Assembly: GCF_008629655.1 (NCBI RefSeq)
Contig: NZ_VWSG01000001.1
Span: 393,360 to 457,359 of the forward strand
Origin: Paenimyroides baculatum
GTDB taxonomy: Bacteria; Bacteroidota; Bacteroidia; Flavobacteriales; Flavobacteriaceae
Length of the DNA: 64,000 bases
Direction: 5' to 3'
Below the pieces are notes generated by a model that did not search any database, was not told the DNA's origin, and saw only the letters and a program-made list of their open reading frames with translations. Below are positions 34,828 through 44,220 of the stretch, piece by piece. The position numbers and the translations under genes were made by a program. How positions within the stretch are numbered: the stretch's first letter is position 1; each line of letters opens with the position of its first letter.

Positions 34828-35841
34828 ATGATTATGTATCATTCAAAAATAACCGGGTTGGGCTTTTATGTTCCGGAAAATGTTGTGACAAATGACGATT
34901 TATCGAAATTGATCGATACAAATGACGAATGGATTCAGGAACGTACCGGAATAAAGGAGCGCCGACATGTGGTTTTACCAGAAGATACTACTTCGGGTAT
35001 GGCATTGAAAGCATCTAAAATTGCTATTGAACGTGCTGGAATTGATAAGAAAGATATTGATTTTATTGTATTTGCTACTTTAAGTCCCGATTATTATTTT
35101 CCAGGCCCCGGAGTTACACTTCAAAAAGAATTAGGAATAAAAACCGTTGGTGCGTTAGATATTCGCAACCAATGTTCTGGATTTATCTATGCACTATCTG
35201 TTGCCGATCAGTTTATAAAAACCGGAATGTATAAAAATATTTTGGTAGTTGGATCTGAAGTTCATTCCAAAGGATTAGATATGACCACTCGCGGACGTGG
35301 AGTTTCAGTCATTTTTGGCGATGGAGCAGGAGCTGTGGTTTTAAGCAGAACTGAAGATGTATCGAAAGGAATTTTATCTACTCATTTACATTCAGAAGGC
35401 GAACATGCTGAAGAACTGGCGTTGATTGCACCCGGAATGGGCAAGCGCTGGATTACCGATGTCATTAAAGAAAATAATCCAAATGATGAATCGTATTATC
35501 CATACATGAACGGACAATTTGTATTTAAAAATGCGGTGGTTCGATTTTCTGAAGTGATAAATGAAGGATTGGAAGCCAATAATTTACAGGTTTCAGACAT
35601 CAATATGTTGATACCGCATCAGGCAAATTTACGTATATCGCAATTCATTCAGCAAAAATTCAAATTGAACGATGACCAAGTGTACAACAACATTATGAAA
35701 TATGGTAATACAACAGCGGCATCGGTACCAATTGCACTAACCGAAGCTTGGGAAAACGGAAAAATTAAAGATGGTGATTTAGTGGTACTTGCAGCCTTTG
35801 GAAGCGGTTTTACATGGGCAAGTGCAATAATTCGTTGGTAA
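34828..35841 (+). CDS. Beta-ketoacyl-ACP synthase III (FabH-like)
   Basis: The 337-residue thiolase-fold enzyme condenses an acyl-CoA with malonyl-ACP. The catalytic triad is Cys116 (RNQCSGF), His264 (IPHQANLR) and Asn294 (YGNTTAAS). There is an RTGIKERR substrate-binding segment near the N-terminus. FabH-type proteins start fatty acid chains or act in other acyl pathways. The next gene is a fatty-acid hydroxylase-type protein 56 bases downstream on the same strand, which points to specialised lipid rather than the housekeeping FabH. ATG 34834 is an alternative start two codons in. Confidence 0.9.
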   Translation: MIMYHSKITGLGFYVPENVVTNDDLSKLIDTNDEWIQERTGIKERRHVVLPEDTTSGMALKASKIAIERAGIDKKDIDFIVFATLSPDYYFPGPGVTLQKELGIKTVGALDIRNQCSGFIYALSVADQFIKTGMYKNILVVGSEVHSKGLDMTTRGRGVSVIFGDGAGAVVLSRTEDVSKGILSTHLHSEGEHAEELALIAPGMGKRWITDVIKENNPNDESYYPYMNGQFVFKNAVVRFSEVINEGLEANNLQVSDINMLIPHQANLRISQFIQQKFKLNDDQVYNNIMKYGNTTAASVPIALTEAWENGKIKDGDLVVLAAFGSGFTWASAIIRW

Positions 35842-35897
35842 AAAAGTTGTAGTTTAAAGTTGTTCTTTGTAAATTACACTTTAAAAGAAAATTAGAA

Positions 35898-36581
35898 ATG
35901 AAAGGTCAGAAAGTAGAAAATTCAGGACAGGCGCAACTGTTTAAAAATCCGTTTTTAGAATTATTAACCAAAGGCCATCCGGCATTAAGCTGGGGTATTC
36001 ACACGCCACTTTTAATGTACTGTTTTTATTACGGATATGTAAATTATAACATGTCGTTGTTAACAATGTTGGGTGTTTCAGTCTTTGCCTTATTCTTTTG
36101 GACATTTTTTGAATATATTGCACACCGTTACATTTTTCATTTAATAAGTGAAAAAGAAAGCATGCAGAAGTTTGCTTACATAATGCACGGCAATCACCAC
36201 CATTACCCAAAGGACAGAACTAGGTTGTTTATGCCACCCGTTCCAAGTTTAATTATTGCGAGTGCATTGCTAGGGATACAATATTTATTGTTAGGAAAAT
36301 ATGCTTTTGCTTTTTATCCGGGTTTTATTTTAGGTTGGTTAATGTATGCGTCTATGCATTATTTAATCCATGCAATTGAACCACCGTTTAAGTTTTTGCA
36401 GCCAATTTGGCGTAACCACCATTTGCACCATTACAGAAATGATAATTTAGGTTTTGGTGTTAGTAATACCATTTGGGATAAAGTTTTTGGTACTACATTC
36501 GATTTTAAGAAGGATAAAATTGACAAGCGAAAATCAAGAGAATTAATGTTTGATAAAGAAACAAAAAGTGAAACTGTTTAG
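35898..36581 (+). CDS. Fatty-acid hydroxylase / sterol desaturase superfamily protein
   Basis: The 227-residue membrane di-iron enzyme has the His boxes EYIAHRYIFH, HGNHHHYP, HYLIHAIEPP and RNHHLHHYR, as in fatty acid 2-hydroxylases (FA2H/Scs7-like). Three to four membrane helices surround them (YCFYYGYVNYNMSLLTML; FALFFWTFF; IIASALLGIQYLLLG; FYPGFILGWLMY). It could hydroxylate acyl chains of sphingolipid- or sulfonolipid-type membrane lipids common in Bacteroidota. It follows the FabH-like gene by 56 bases and ends in a terminator hairpin overlapping its stop. Confidence 0.9.
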   Translation: MKGQKVENSGQAQLFKNPFLELLTKGHPALSWGIHTPLLMYCFYYGYVNYNMSLLTMLGVSVFALFFWTFFEYIAHRYIFHLISEKESMQKFAYIMHGNHHHYPKDRTRLFMPPVPSLIIASALLGIQYLLLGKYAFAFYPGFILGWLMYASMHYLIHAIEPPFKFLQPIWRNHHLHHYRNDNLGFGVSNTIWDKVFGTTFDFKKDKIDKRKSRELMFDKETKSETV

Positions 36582-36597
36582 GTTTCGCTTTTTGTTT
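36562..36597 (+). terminator. Terminator overlapping the hydroxylase stop codon
   Basis: AAAAAG-T-GAAAC / GTTTC-G-CTTTTT stem, six-base loop spanning the TAG stop (36579-36581), then a T tract. Confidence 0.8.
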
Positions 36598-36637
36598 GCT
36601 AAAATATTTTATATTTAAATTATAGAATAGATACTGA

Positions 36638-37119
36638 ATGAAACCCAAAATATTACTTTATAATTATACCTTTCTAATATTGAGTGTATTAATGTTGATA
36701 TTGTGTGCTTATAATTTATATTCAAAACCTTTAGATTATGCTATTGATTTAATAGTTATCGATACAAATTCAATCGCTAAATTAGAACCAAGTTTTTTGA
36801 AAAAGTTAGATGAGGAAACACCTTTGCCGGAGCTAGAACCTATGTATTAATCTGAAGATGATGAAACAACAAGTTGCGGTGGTTGGAGTAAACGTATTGT
36901 TTTTAATGCAGTTGAATTACCAAAAAAGATCTGTTAAATAAAGTTGATAAAACCATTGATTCGATTAGATTTAATGATTTGGAAAGACGTGTGCACATTA
37001 ATATTGTTTTGACTAAAAAAACGCCCTACCAAACTTTTATTGATATTTTAGATTTGTTGGCAAAGAAAAATAGTATGCTTTATGGTTTGCATAAAAATGA
37101 ATTTTTTTGGATTGAATAA
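36638..37119 (+). pseudogene. Broken gene: small membrane/secreted protein with stop and frameshift
   Basis: The open frame (70 codons) begins with a membrane anchor (LLYNYTFLILSVLMLILC) and a Lys/Asp-rich part, then stops at TAA 36848. The same frame continues coding-like (SEDDETTSCGGWSKRIVFNA, VELPKK) to a run of six A at 36922-36927, and after a one-base shift continues as NKVDKTIDSIRFNDLERRVH, TKKTPYQTFIDILDLLAKK and HKNEFFWIE to TAA 37117-37119. Reading these together gives a 160-residue protein. One in-frame stop and one missing A explain it. ExbD-like shape is possible but not supported by motifs. Confidence 0.6.
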
Positions 37120-37134
37120 AAAAAGTAATAAAAC

Positions 37135-37347
37135 ATGAAAACAGTTATCTATCTTATATTAGCGTTATTAATTTCTTTTATCGTTTTTTATTTGTTGAAA
37201 CCCTACGATACCATAAGTATTATTATCGCTACAATTATAGTAACAATATTTACAGGCTTTTCAGAAAATTTGAGAAAAGTAGATCCAATAAAAAAACCGA
37301 CTGAATTTTCATTCAATCGGTTTATGTTTTTAGAAGAATCCTCCTGA
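37135..37347 (+). CDS. Small membrane protein, possibly lacking its original stop
   Basis: The 70-residue protein has one N-terminal hydrophobic segment (VIYLILALLISFIVFYLL) and a second (IIIATIIVTIFTGF). It follows the broken gene by 15 bases. The last 17 residues are translated through a terminator hairpin (37291-37326) and run 18 bases into the TonB receptor's 3' end. That makes the real end doubtful. I do not recognise it. Confidence 0.45.
   Translation: MKTVIYLILALLISFIVFYLLKPYDTISIIIATIIVTIFTGFSENLRKVDPIKKPTEFSFNRFMFLEESS
37291..37326. terminator. Terminator of the TonB receptor gene (bidirectional)
   Basis: AAACCGA-C-TGAA / TTCA-A-TCGGTTT stem with one mismatch and a T run on the minus strand after the stop at 37330, and T-rich sequence on the plus side too. 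Confidence 0.7.
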
Positions 37348-39738
37348 TTTCTGAACCTCGTTGTTATCACGGGCTTTTCGTTGTAACGCTCGGTTTTTAC
37401 CAGATCCGAACATATATTGAAATCCTACGAATAACGACTGGCTTTCCCAAGTAAATGTTCCGGTTTGGAGGTAAGGTGCGTCTCCTTCAAATCGAGCTCT
37501 CATGTTGTTGAAGATATCGTTGAAACGCAAGCTTACATTTGCCGTATTTTCCCAGAAGCTGTAACGAACACCGGCGTCTATTTTATACATGGCTTTCATA
37601 GTACCGTTTACGCCCACAGCATCGCCGCGGTAAAAACCAAATAACGATGCACGCAACTGGTTGGTAATTTTAAAGTTATTGTTTAAACGGCTGTTAAATA
37701 CGCCGTTGTTAACTTCGCGCTCTTGTAATTCTGCTTCGTTTGTATCCGGATTTAAAACGGTTACAATACCGCGCTGGTTTCTGTAATAATATTCCACACT
37801 AGGCTGTACATCCCACCATTTGGTAAGTTTGTAGTTTGCAGAAAGTTCTGCGCCATAAGCGGTAGCTTCGTCAAAGTTTCCGTAGCTCATAATCATTTTC
37901 TTTTCTGCAATAGCTTCAGGCGAACTTGTATCTAAATAAAAAGTACGTTCAATTGGGTCATCAATCATTCGGTAATAAGCTCCAAAAGTTGCACTTCCTT
38001 TTACACCCAATACTTTTGTATAGTTAAATTCAACCGAATTTGTAAACTGCGGTTTTAATTCCGGGTTACCAATCTGTACTACACGCGGCGTACTGTAATC
38101 GCGAATTGGTCTTGTTTGCCAAACATTCGGACGGTCTACACGGCGGCTTGCACTAATCTGGAAAAAATCGGTTTGAGTAGGAGTATAGCTTAAAAATGCC
38201 GACGGATACACCGTTAAATAATCATCTTTAAAATTCGCAGCTTCAGAAGCGATAATGTAATCGGCTTCTACATTATATTTTTCCAATCTAGCTCCGATTT
38301 GATAGCCCCATTTATCGAACTTCGAACCAAAAGTGGCGTAAGCCGATGCAATATCCATTTTGTATTCAAAATCGGTTTGATTGCCAATAATGTTCGTGGT
38401 TCTGTAGGTATTGTCAATAGATGTGGTACGATATTCTGCACCAACTTCTAACTTGGTTTTTTCGTTGAACGGATGCACGTAATCTAAATTTGCCTGTACC
38501 GCATCAACTGTATTGTTACTGTTATCGTTGTATTGTGTTGGCGAATTTCCTGCAATACCGAAATTTCCGTTTTGGTCATCGTTGGTTTTGCTGTAATTCA
38601 CTTCAAAATCTAACGTTTGTCCTGCTTTTGCAAATAATTTTTTATAGGCAGCATTATAAATTTGCGATTTATTAGCGCCTTCGTATTGATCGGTTTGTAA
38701 CAACAACGGACTGCTTGGATACGAAATAGTGTTGTCAACCGTTCCTACACCATCGGCATACGTTTGGTTGGTGTATAACGAAAACGTGTTTTTATCGTTT
38801 GCATAAATATCAAAACCAACTTTAAACGTATGCACCTTATTATCGTTTACAATATCGAAAATTTGCTGACTGTTATCGTCTAACTGCGTCATTACACCGC
38901 CGTTCAGTGTTTTTTGATCAGAATAATTGTAGTTTCCAAAAAAGTTTACTTTTCCTTTACGATAGTTTAAATCTACACCTTGGTTGAATTTTGGAACCTT
39001 TGCAAACGTAACATTTCCGTTGTAACTTCCGTTAAAACCATCCTGCATGTTTTTCTTCAAAACAAAATTGATCATTCCCGACATTCCTTCCGGATTGTAT
39101 TTTGCCGACGGATTGGTAATCAATTCAATTTTATCGATCGAATTAGAAGGAATCTGCTTTAACAACGTTTTTGGATCTAAATGCGTAGGTTTCCCATCGA
39201 TCAAAACACGAACATTTTCGTTTCCGCGCATAGAAATATTTCCATCCTGATCAACGTTTATCGAAGGAATATTGTTCATGATATCAGCAGCCGATGCACC
39301 TGCGGTAGATAAATCTTTCCCCACACGAATAACTTTTCTGTCAACCAATTGTTCCATAGTACTGCGTTCTGCATTAATCACAACAGCATCTAAAATTTCT
39401 TCGTCAACTTCTAAAGAAATCATTCCAAGATCAATCGTTTTTTCGGTCGATAAATCAATCGTATTTTTGTACGTTTTAAAACCGATATATTCTACCGAAA
39501 CTTCCACTTGAGAATTTGGAAGATTGGTAATGGTGAACGATCCGTCTTCATCAGTCAAATCGCCCGAAATAATTTGTCCGTTTGCAGAAATAGCTACCGA
39601 TGCAAAACCAACCGCATTTTTGGTCGATTTTTCGGAAACTTTTCCTTTTACGGTTCCGTTACCTGCCGCCGGTTGCTGCGCCCACGAGCTAACCGATACA
39701 GCTAAAAGCAACGATAAGGTTAAGTACTTCTTTTTCAT
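37330..39738 (-). CDS. TonB-dependent receptor-like outer-membrane protein
   Basis: The 802-residue protein has a signal peptide (KYLTLSLLLAVSVSSWA, then Q), a CarboxypepD_reg-like N-terminal domain (GTVKGKVSEKSTKNAVGFAS, residues ~25-110), a plug-like region (ADIMNNIPSINVDQDGNI, NVRVLIDGKP, SIDKIELITNPSAKY) and a long C-terminal barrel. This is the outer-membrane beta-barrel family (OMP_b-brl_3 type) often found next to signalling genes. It should form a barrel in the outer membrane for ligand uptake or sensing. No TonB-box partner or SusD gene lies nearby. It is a single-gene unit on the minus strand. Confidence 0.88.
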   Translation of the reverse strand: MKKKYLTLSLLLAVSVSSWAQQPAAGNGTVKGKVSEKSTKNAVGFASVAISANGQIISGDLTDEDGSFTITNLPNSQVEVSVEYIGFKTYKNTIDLSTEKTIDLGMISLEVDEEILDAVVINAERSTMEQLVDRKVIRVGKDLSTAGASAADIMNNIPSINVDQDGNISMRGNENVRVLIDGKPTHLDPKTLLKQIPSNSIDKIELITNPSAKYNPEGMSGMINFVLKKNMQDGFNGSYNGNVTFAKVPKFNQGVDLNYRKGKVNFFGNYNYSDQKTLNGGVMTQLDDNSQQIFDIVNDNKVHTFKVGFDIYANDKNTFSLYTNQTYADGVGTVDNTISYPSSPLLLQTDQYEGANKSQIYNAAYKKLFAKAGQTLDFEVNYSKTNDDQNGNFGIAGNSPTQYNDNSNNTVDAVQANLDYVHPFNEKTKLEVGAEYRTTSIDNTYRTTNIIGNQTDFEYKMDIASAYATFGSKFDKWGYQIGARLEKYNVEADYIIASEAANFKDDYLTVYPSAFLSYTPTQTDFFQISASRRVDRPNVWQTRPIRDYSTPRVVQIGNPELKPQFTNSVEFNYTKVLGVKGSATFGAYYRMIDDPIERTFYLDTSSPEAIAEKKMIMSYGNFDEATAYGAELSANYKLTKWWDVQPSVEYYYRNQRGIVTVLNPDTNEAELQEREVNNGVFNSRLNNNFKITNQLRASLFGFYRGDAVGVNGTMKAMYKIDAGVRYSFWENTANVSLRFNDIFNNMRARFEGDAPYLQTGTFTWESQSLFVGFQYMFGSGKNRALQRKARDNNEVQKSGGFF

Positions 39739-39900
39739 TTTTGTCTTTATTTTGTAAGATTTTTAAGCGTAACCAAAATAGGTTGTTGCTTAAATTTATT
39801 GTTTGATGAATTAGTGTATGGTTGATTTAAAATGTTACACCCAAATAAAAAAAAAAATTCTGCACCGTGTTTTAGTAAATTAAAAGCCGCCGAAAAGTTT

Positions 39901-39908
39901 TATCTTTG
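39901..39908 (+). promoter_or_regulatory. Minus-7 element of argS
   Basis: TATCTTTG, perfect TAnnTTTG, 25 bases before the chosen start at 39934. It shows that the in-frame ATG at 39832 lies upstream of transcription. Confidence 0.7.
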
Positions 39909-39933
39909 CACCTTAATTAAAAAATTTAAAACA

Positions 39934-41721
39934 ATGTCTTTACAAGAAATTTTAACGCCGTATATTAAGCAAGCAGTTCAACAATTGTTCGATTTAACAA
40001 TCGACCGAGTGGAATTTCAGGCTACGCGTAGGGATTTTGAAGGAGACGTTACAATGGTTGTTTTTCCGTTGGTAAAACAATTGAAAGGAAATCCTGCTGA
40101 AATTGGAAACAAAATAGGCGAGTACCTTGTTGAAAATGTTGATTTGGTAACAAAATTCAACGTAGTTCAAGGGTTTTTAAATATTGTTATTAGTGATAGT
40201 TATTACAGCCAGTTTTTTAATTCTATTTTAGATAATAAATCATACGGATACCAGTCAACAAATACCCATGCAAAAGCGGTTATGGTAGAATATGCGTCGC
40301 CAAATACCAATAAACCCTTGCATTTAGGGCATGTTCGTAATGTGCTTTTAGGTTATTCTGTAGCCGAAATTTTAAAAGCATCCGGTAAAAAAGTATATAA
40401 AACACAGGTTATTAACGATCGTGGAATTCATATCTGTAAATCAATGTTGGCTTGGGAAAAATTCGGAAACAGCGAAACACCAGAATCTACCGGATTAAAA
40501 GGAGATAAGTTGGTTGGTAATTATTATGTAGAATTTGATAAAGCTTATAAAGCAGAAATCAGTCAATTAATAGAAAAAGGATTAACCGAAGAGGAAGCTA
40601 AAAAGCAAGCACCGTTAATTTTAGAGGCTCAAGAAATGCTTCGTAAATGGGAAGCAGGCGATGAGCAGGTGGTGAGCCTTTGGAAAAAAATGAACAGTTG
40701 GGTTTATGCTGGTTTCGAGGCAACTTATAAAAATATCGGCGTAGATTTCGACTGTAATTATTACGAAAGCAATACCTATTTGTTGGGGAAAGATGTAGTT
40801 GAAGAAGGTTTGGCAAAAGGAATTTTCTATAAAAAAGAAGATAATTCGGTTTGGATTGATTTAACTCCAGATGGTTTAGACGAAAAATTAGTGTTGCGTT
40901 CAGACGGAACTTCGGTTTACATGACACAAGATATCGGAACGGCAATTCAGCGTGTAAAAGATTTTCCAGATGTTGGAGGAATGGTTTACACCGTTGGTAA
41001 CGAACAAGATTACCACTTTAAAGTTTTGTTTCTGATTCTTAAAAAATTGGGGTACGATTGGGCAGAGCATCTGTATCATTTATCGTACGGAATGGTTGAT
41101 TTACCTTCGGGAAAAATGAAATCTCGTGAAGGAACTGTTGTTGATGCCGATGATTTAATGAGCGATATGACCGTTACTGCCAAAGAAATTTCGGAAGAAT
41201 TAGGCAAGTTAGAAGGTTTGTCGAACGAAGAAAAAGACAGTTTGCATAAAATGATTGGTTTAGGAGCCTTGAAATATTACATTTTAAAGGTTGATCCTAA
41301 AAAGCGTATTTTGTTTGATCCTAAAGAATCGGTAGATTTTGCAGGAAACACAGGTCCGTTTATTCAATACACCTATGCTCGTATCCAATCTATTTTACGT
41401 AAAGCCGATTTTGATTATAGTTCTGTCATTTCGAGCGAAGTCGAGAAAACGCTTCACGAAAAAGAAAAAGAACTGATTAAAAATTTAGCCCAGTTTACTG
41501 AAGTCATTCAACAGGCTGCAAAAACATATAGTCCGGCATTAATCGCCAACTATACATACGATTTGGTTAAAGAATACAACTCCTTTTATCAGTCGGTTTC
41601 TATTTTAGGAGAAGAAAATCACGATAAAAAAGTATTCCGTGTGCAATTATCAGACAAAGTAGGGCAAACTATTAAAAATGCCTTTACTCTATTAGGAATT
41701 GATGTTCCAAACAGAATGTAA
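39934..41721 (+). CDS. argS: Arginyl-tRNA synthetase
   Basis: The 595-residue class I synthetase charges tRNA-Arg. HIGH-like motif PLHLGHVRN, a KMSKS-like KMKSREG, and the DALR-type anticodon-binding C-terminus (IQSILRKADF to the end) are seen. The start is MSLQEILTPYIK at 39934, because the longer frame starts upstream of the promoter at 39901. Residues 498-505 (VISSEVEK) are encoded by a genomic palindromic repeat at 41425-41448. It is monocistronic with a terminator. Confidence 0.97.
   Translation: MSLQEILTPYIKQAVQQLFDLTIDRVEFQATRRDFEGDVTMVVFPLVKQLKGNPAEIGNKIGEYLVENVDLVTKFNVVQGFLNIVISDSYYSQFFNSILDNKSYGYQSTNTHAKAVMVEYASPNTNKPLHLGHVRNVLLGYSVAEILKASGKKVYKTQVINDRGIHICKSMLAWEKFGNSETPESTGLKGDKLVGNYYVEFDKAYKAEISQLIEKGLTEEEAKKQAPLILEAQEMLRKWEAGDEQVVSLWKKMNSWVYAGFEATYKNIGVDFDCNYYESNTYLLGKDVVEEGLAKGIFYKKEDNSVWIDLTPDGLDEKLVLRSDGTSVYMTQDIGTAIQRVKDFPDVGGMVYTVGNEQDYHFKVLFLILKKLGYDWAEHLYHLSYGMVDLPSGKMKSREGTVVDADDLMSDMTVTAKEISEELGKLEGLSNEEKDSLHKMIGLGALKYYILKVDPKKRILFDPKESVDFAGNTGPFIQYTYARIQSILRKADFDYSSVISSEVEKTLHEKEKELIKNLAQFTEVIQQAAKTYSPALIANYTYDLVKEYNSFYQSVSILGEENHDKKVFRVQLSDKVGQTIKNAFTLLGIDVPNRM
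41425..41448 (+). repeat. Palindromic repeat embedded in argS coding sequence
   Basis: GTCATTTCGAGCGAAG followed by TCGAGAAA is a member of the GTCAT-type intergenic repeats of Flavobacteria (TTCGA, a CGAAG centre, TCGAGAA). Here it is in frame within argS, read as VISSEVEK (residues 498-505), just before the anticodon-binding domain. Confidence 0.7.
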
Positions 41722-41726
41722 AATAT

Positions 41727-41757
41727 AAAATGCCGTTCGTAAGAGCGGCATTTTTTG
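41727..41757 (+). terminator. argS terminator
   Basis: AAAATGCCG-TTC / GAG-CGGCATTTT stem with GTAA-like loop (one G-T pair) and T run, after the stop at 41721. Confidence 0.85.
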
Positions 41758-41817
41758 TTGAGATGAATTTGTTCAACACCCTATATTAAGATCTGTCAAT
41801 AAACCAAAAACAAAATC

Positions 41818-41848
41818 TTGACACATCTTTTACTTTATTGTATATTTG
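41818..41848 (+). promoter_or_regulatory. ffh promoter
   Basis: TTG at 41818-41820, a 20-bp spacer, and TATATTTG at 41841-41848, the full Bacteroidota promoter. It lies just before the ATG at 41874 and shows that an in-frame TTG at 41838 is not the start. Confidence 0.8.
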
Positions 41849-41873
41849 CCCTTTAGTTTCAATAAGAAAAAGT

Positions 41874-43217
41874 ATGTTCGATAATTTAAGCGATAAATTA
41901 GACAAAGCCTTTCATATATTAAAAGGTCACGGAAAAATTACAGAAGTTAACGTTGCCGAGACTTTAAAAGAAGTGCGTCGTGCATTATTAGATGCCGATG
42001 TTAACTTTAAAATAGCCAAAGATTTTACCAATAAAGTAAAAGAAAAAGCAATTGGTCAAGACGTTTTAACAACCCTACAACCAGGTCAGTTAATGGTTAA
42101 AATTGTTAAAGACGAATTAATCGAATTAATGGGTGGTGACGCTGTTGGTGTAAATCTTTCGGGAAATCCAACGGTAATTTTAATGTCGGGTCTACAAGGT
42201 TCTGGTAAAACTACTTTTTCTGGAAAGCTGGCAAACTTCTTAAAAACTAAAAAAACAAAGAAACCGTTATTGGTTGCTTGTGATATTTACCGTCCGGCGG
42301 CAATTAATCAGCTGCATGTTGTGGGAGATCAGATTGGCGTTGAGGTTTATTCTGAACCAGAAAACAAAAATGCGGTTTCTATTGCAACAAACGCAATTGA
42401 TTATGCCAAGAAAAACGGATTCAACGTTGTAATTGTCGATACTGCCGGTCGTTTGGCGATTGATGAGGAAATGATGAACGAAATTGCAAACGTTCACGCT
42501 GCCATTAAACCACAAGAAACTTTGTTTGTTGTAGATTCTATGACAGGGCAAGATGCTGTAAATACTGCAAAAGCGTTCAATGATCGTCTGAATTTTGACG
42601 GAGTGATCTTAACAAAATTAGATGGTGATACGCGTGGTGGAGCTGCAATTTCTATTAAATCGATCGTAAACAAACCAATCAAATTTATTGGTACGGGTGA
42701 AAAGATGGATGCAATTGATGTGTTCTACCCGGATCGTATGGCTGATCGTATTTTGGGAATGGGTGACGTTATTTCGTTAGTCGAACGCGCGCAGGAACAG
42801 TATGATGAAGAAGAAGCAAGAAAACTTCAAAAGAAAATTGCTAAAAACGAATTTGGTTTCGATGATTTCTTAAGTCAGATTCAACAGGTGAAGAAAATGG
42901 GATCTATGAAAGATCTTGTTGGTATGATTCCTGGTGTTGGTAAAGCAATGAAAGATATTGAAATTGAAGACGATGCTTTTAAACATATCGAAGCAATTAT
43001 TCACTCAATGACGCCGGTTGAGCGTAAAAAACCAACTTTGTTAGATGCTAAACGTAAATTACGTATCGCAAAAGGATCTGGAACGGATATTCAGCAGGTA
43101 AATCAATTGTTGAAACAATTCGATCAAATGAGTAAAATGATGAAGATGATGCAGGGGGCTCAGGGTAAAAACCTAATGCGCATGATGGGGCAGATGAAAG
43201 GCATGGGAATGCAATAA
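41874..43217 (+). CDS. ffh: Signal recognition particle GTPase Ffh
   Basis: The 447-residue protein binds 4.5S RNA and signal sequences and docks ribosomes to FtsY. The N domain is followed by the G domain (P-loop GLQGSGKTTFSGKLANFL, DTAGRLAIDEEMM, TKLDGDTRGGAA) and a Met-rich M domain (MSKMMKMMQGAQG to GQMKGMGMQ). Start MFDNLSDKLDKAFH at 41874, downstream of its promoter. It precedes folD by about 110 bases, with a terminator between. Confidence 0.98.
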   Translation: MFDNLSDKLDKAFHILKGHGKITEVNVAETLKEVRRALLDADVNFKIAKDFTNKVKEKAIGQDVLTTLQPGQLMVKIVKDELIELMGGDAVGVNLSGNPTVILMSGLQGSGKTTFSGKLANFLKTKKTKKPLLVACDIYRPAAINQLHVVGDQIGVEVYSEPENKNAVSIATNAIDYAKKNGFNVVIVDTAGRLAIDEEMMNEIANVHAAIKPQETLFVVDSMTGQDAVNTAKAFNDRLNFDGVILTKLDGDTRGGAAISIKSIVNKPIKFIGTGEKMDAIDVFYPDRMADRILGMGDVISLVERAQEQYDEEEARKLQKKIAKNEFGFDDFLSQIQQVKKMGSMKDLVGMIPGVGKAMKDIEIEDDAFKHIEAIIHSMTPVERKKPTLLDAKRKLRIAKGSGTDIQQVNQLLKQFDQMSKMMKMMQGAQGKNLMRMMGQMKGMGMQ

Positions 43218-43273
43218 GTACGAATTCATAAAGTTGATGATCAAAAGTCAAAAAAATAAATCCTATTAAAAAC

Positions 43274-43308
43274 AAACCTGCAAGGTTTTAAAATCTTGTA
43301 GGTTTTTA
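43274..43308 (+). terminator. Terminator between ffh and folD
   Basis: AAACCTGCAAG / CTTGTAGGTTT (one G-T pair) with a ten-base loop and a T run. Repeats with this stem are also found widely in Bacteroidota intergenic DNA. Confidence 0.7.
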
Positions 43309-43328
43309 AATTCCTAAACAACACAACA

Positions 43329-44213
43329 ATGCAATTATTAGACGGTAAAAAAGTATCGGAAGAAATTAAAAACGAAATTGCTGCCGAAGTAACAAAAATC
43401 AAAGAACGCGGAGAAAAAGTTCCGCATTTGGCTGCTGTTTTGGTTGGTAGCAACGGAGCAAGTTTAACTTATGTGGGTAGTAAAGTAAAAACCTGCGAAA
43501 AAATTGGTTTTGATTCTACTTTGGTTTCATTGCCCGAAGAAACTACAGAAGAAGAACTTTTGGCTAAAATCTATGAACTGAATAATAATGATGATATAGA
43601 TGGATTCATCGTTCAGTTACCATTGCCAAAGCATATCGATGAACAAAAAGTTTTAAATGCGATTGATCCTGATAAAGATGTTGATGGTTTTCACCCTGAA
43701 AATTTTGGTCGTATGGCATTGGAATTAGAATCGTTTATTCCTGCAACACCTTTCGGAATTTTACAGTTGTTAGAACGTAATAAAATCGAAACCAAAGGTA
43801 AAAATGTGGTTGTTATTGGTCGATCTAATATTGTTGGTAAACCAATGAGTTTGTTAATGAGCCGCAAAGCGTACCCAGGAAATGCAACCGTTACTTTAAC
43901 GCACTCTGCAACGCAAAACATTGAAGAATTTACCCGTGAAGCTGATATCGTTATCACTGCATTAGGAGTTCCTGAATTTTTAAAAGCAGAAATGATTAAA
44001 GAAGGTGCCGTGATTGTTGATGTTGGAATTACGCGTGTTGTTGATGAAACAAATACAAAAGGTTACGTAATTAAAGGCGATGTTGCTTTTAATGAAGTTG
44101 CCGAAAAAGCATCGTGGATTACACCGGTTCCAGGTGGTGTTGGTCCAATGACGATTGCCATGTTAATGAAAAACACGCTGATTGCAAGAGAGCGCAGAGC
44201 AAAGAAGAAATAA
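43329..44213 (+). CDS. folD: Bifunctional methylenetetrahydrofolate dehydrogenase/cyclohydrolase
   Basis: The 294-residue enzyme converts 5,10-methylene-THF to 10-formyl-THF using NADP+. It shows [15 protein letters not shown], the [20 protein letters not shown] substrate region (with DVDGFHPEN), the [19 protein letters not shown] site and the C-terminal [13 protein letters not shown]. The catalytic Lys is in the [14 protein letters not shown] segment. The length is usual. It sits between ffh and a terminator. Confidence 0.97.
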   Translation: MQLLDGKKVSEEIKNEIAAEVTKIKERGEKVPHLAAVLVGSNGASLTYVGSKVKTCEKIGFDSTLVSLPEETTEEELLAKIYELNNNDDIDGFIVQLPLPKHIDEQKVLNAIDPDKDVDGFHPENFGRMALELESFIPATPFGILQLLERNKIETKGKNVVVIGRSNIVGKPMSLLMSRKAYPGNATVTLTHSATQNIEEFTREADIVITALGVPEFLKAEMIKEGAVIVDVGITRVVDETNTKGYVIKGDVAFNEVAEKASWITPVPGGVGPMTIAMLMKNTLIARERRAKKK

Positions 44214-44220
44214 ATTATAT

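Noticed and set aside
36562-36597. Hydroxylase gene end being truncated by the hairpin overlapping its stop
   Set aside because: The protein keeps all His boxes and ends at family-like length; stop codons inside terminator stems are common in this genome style.
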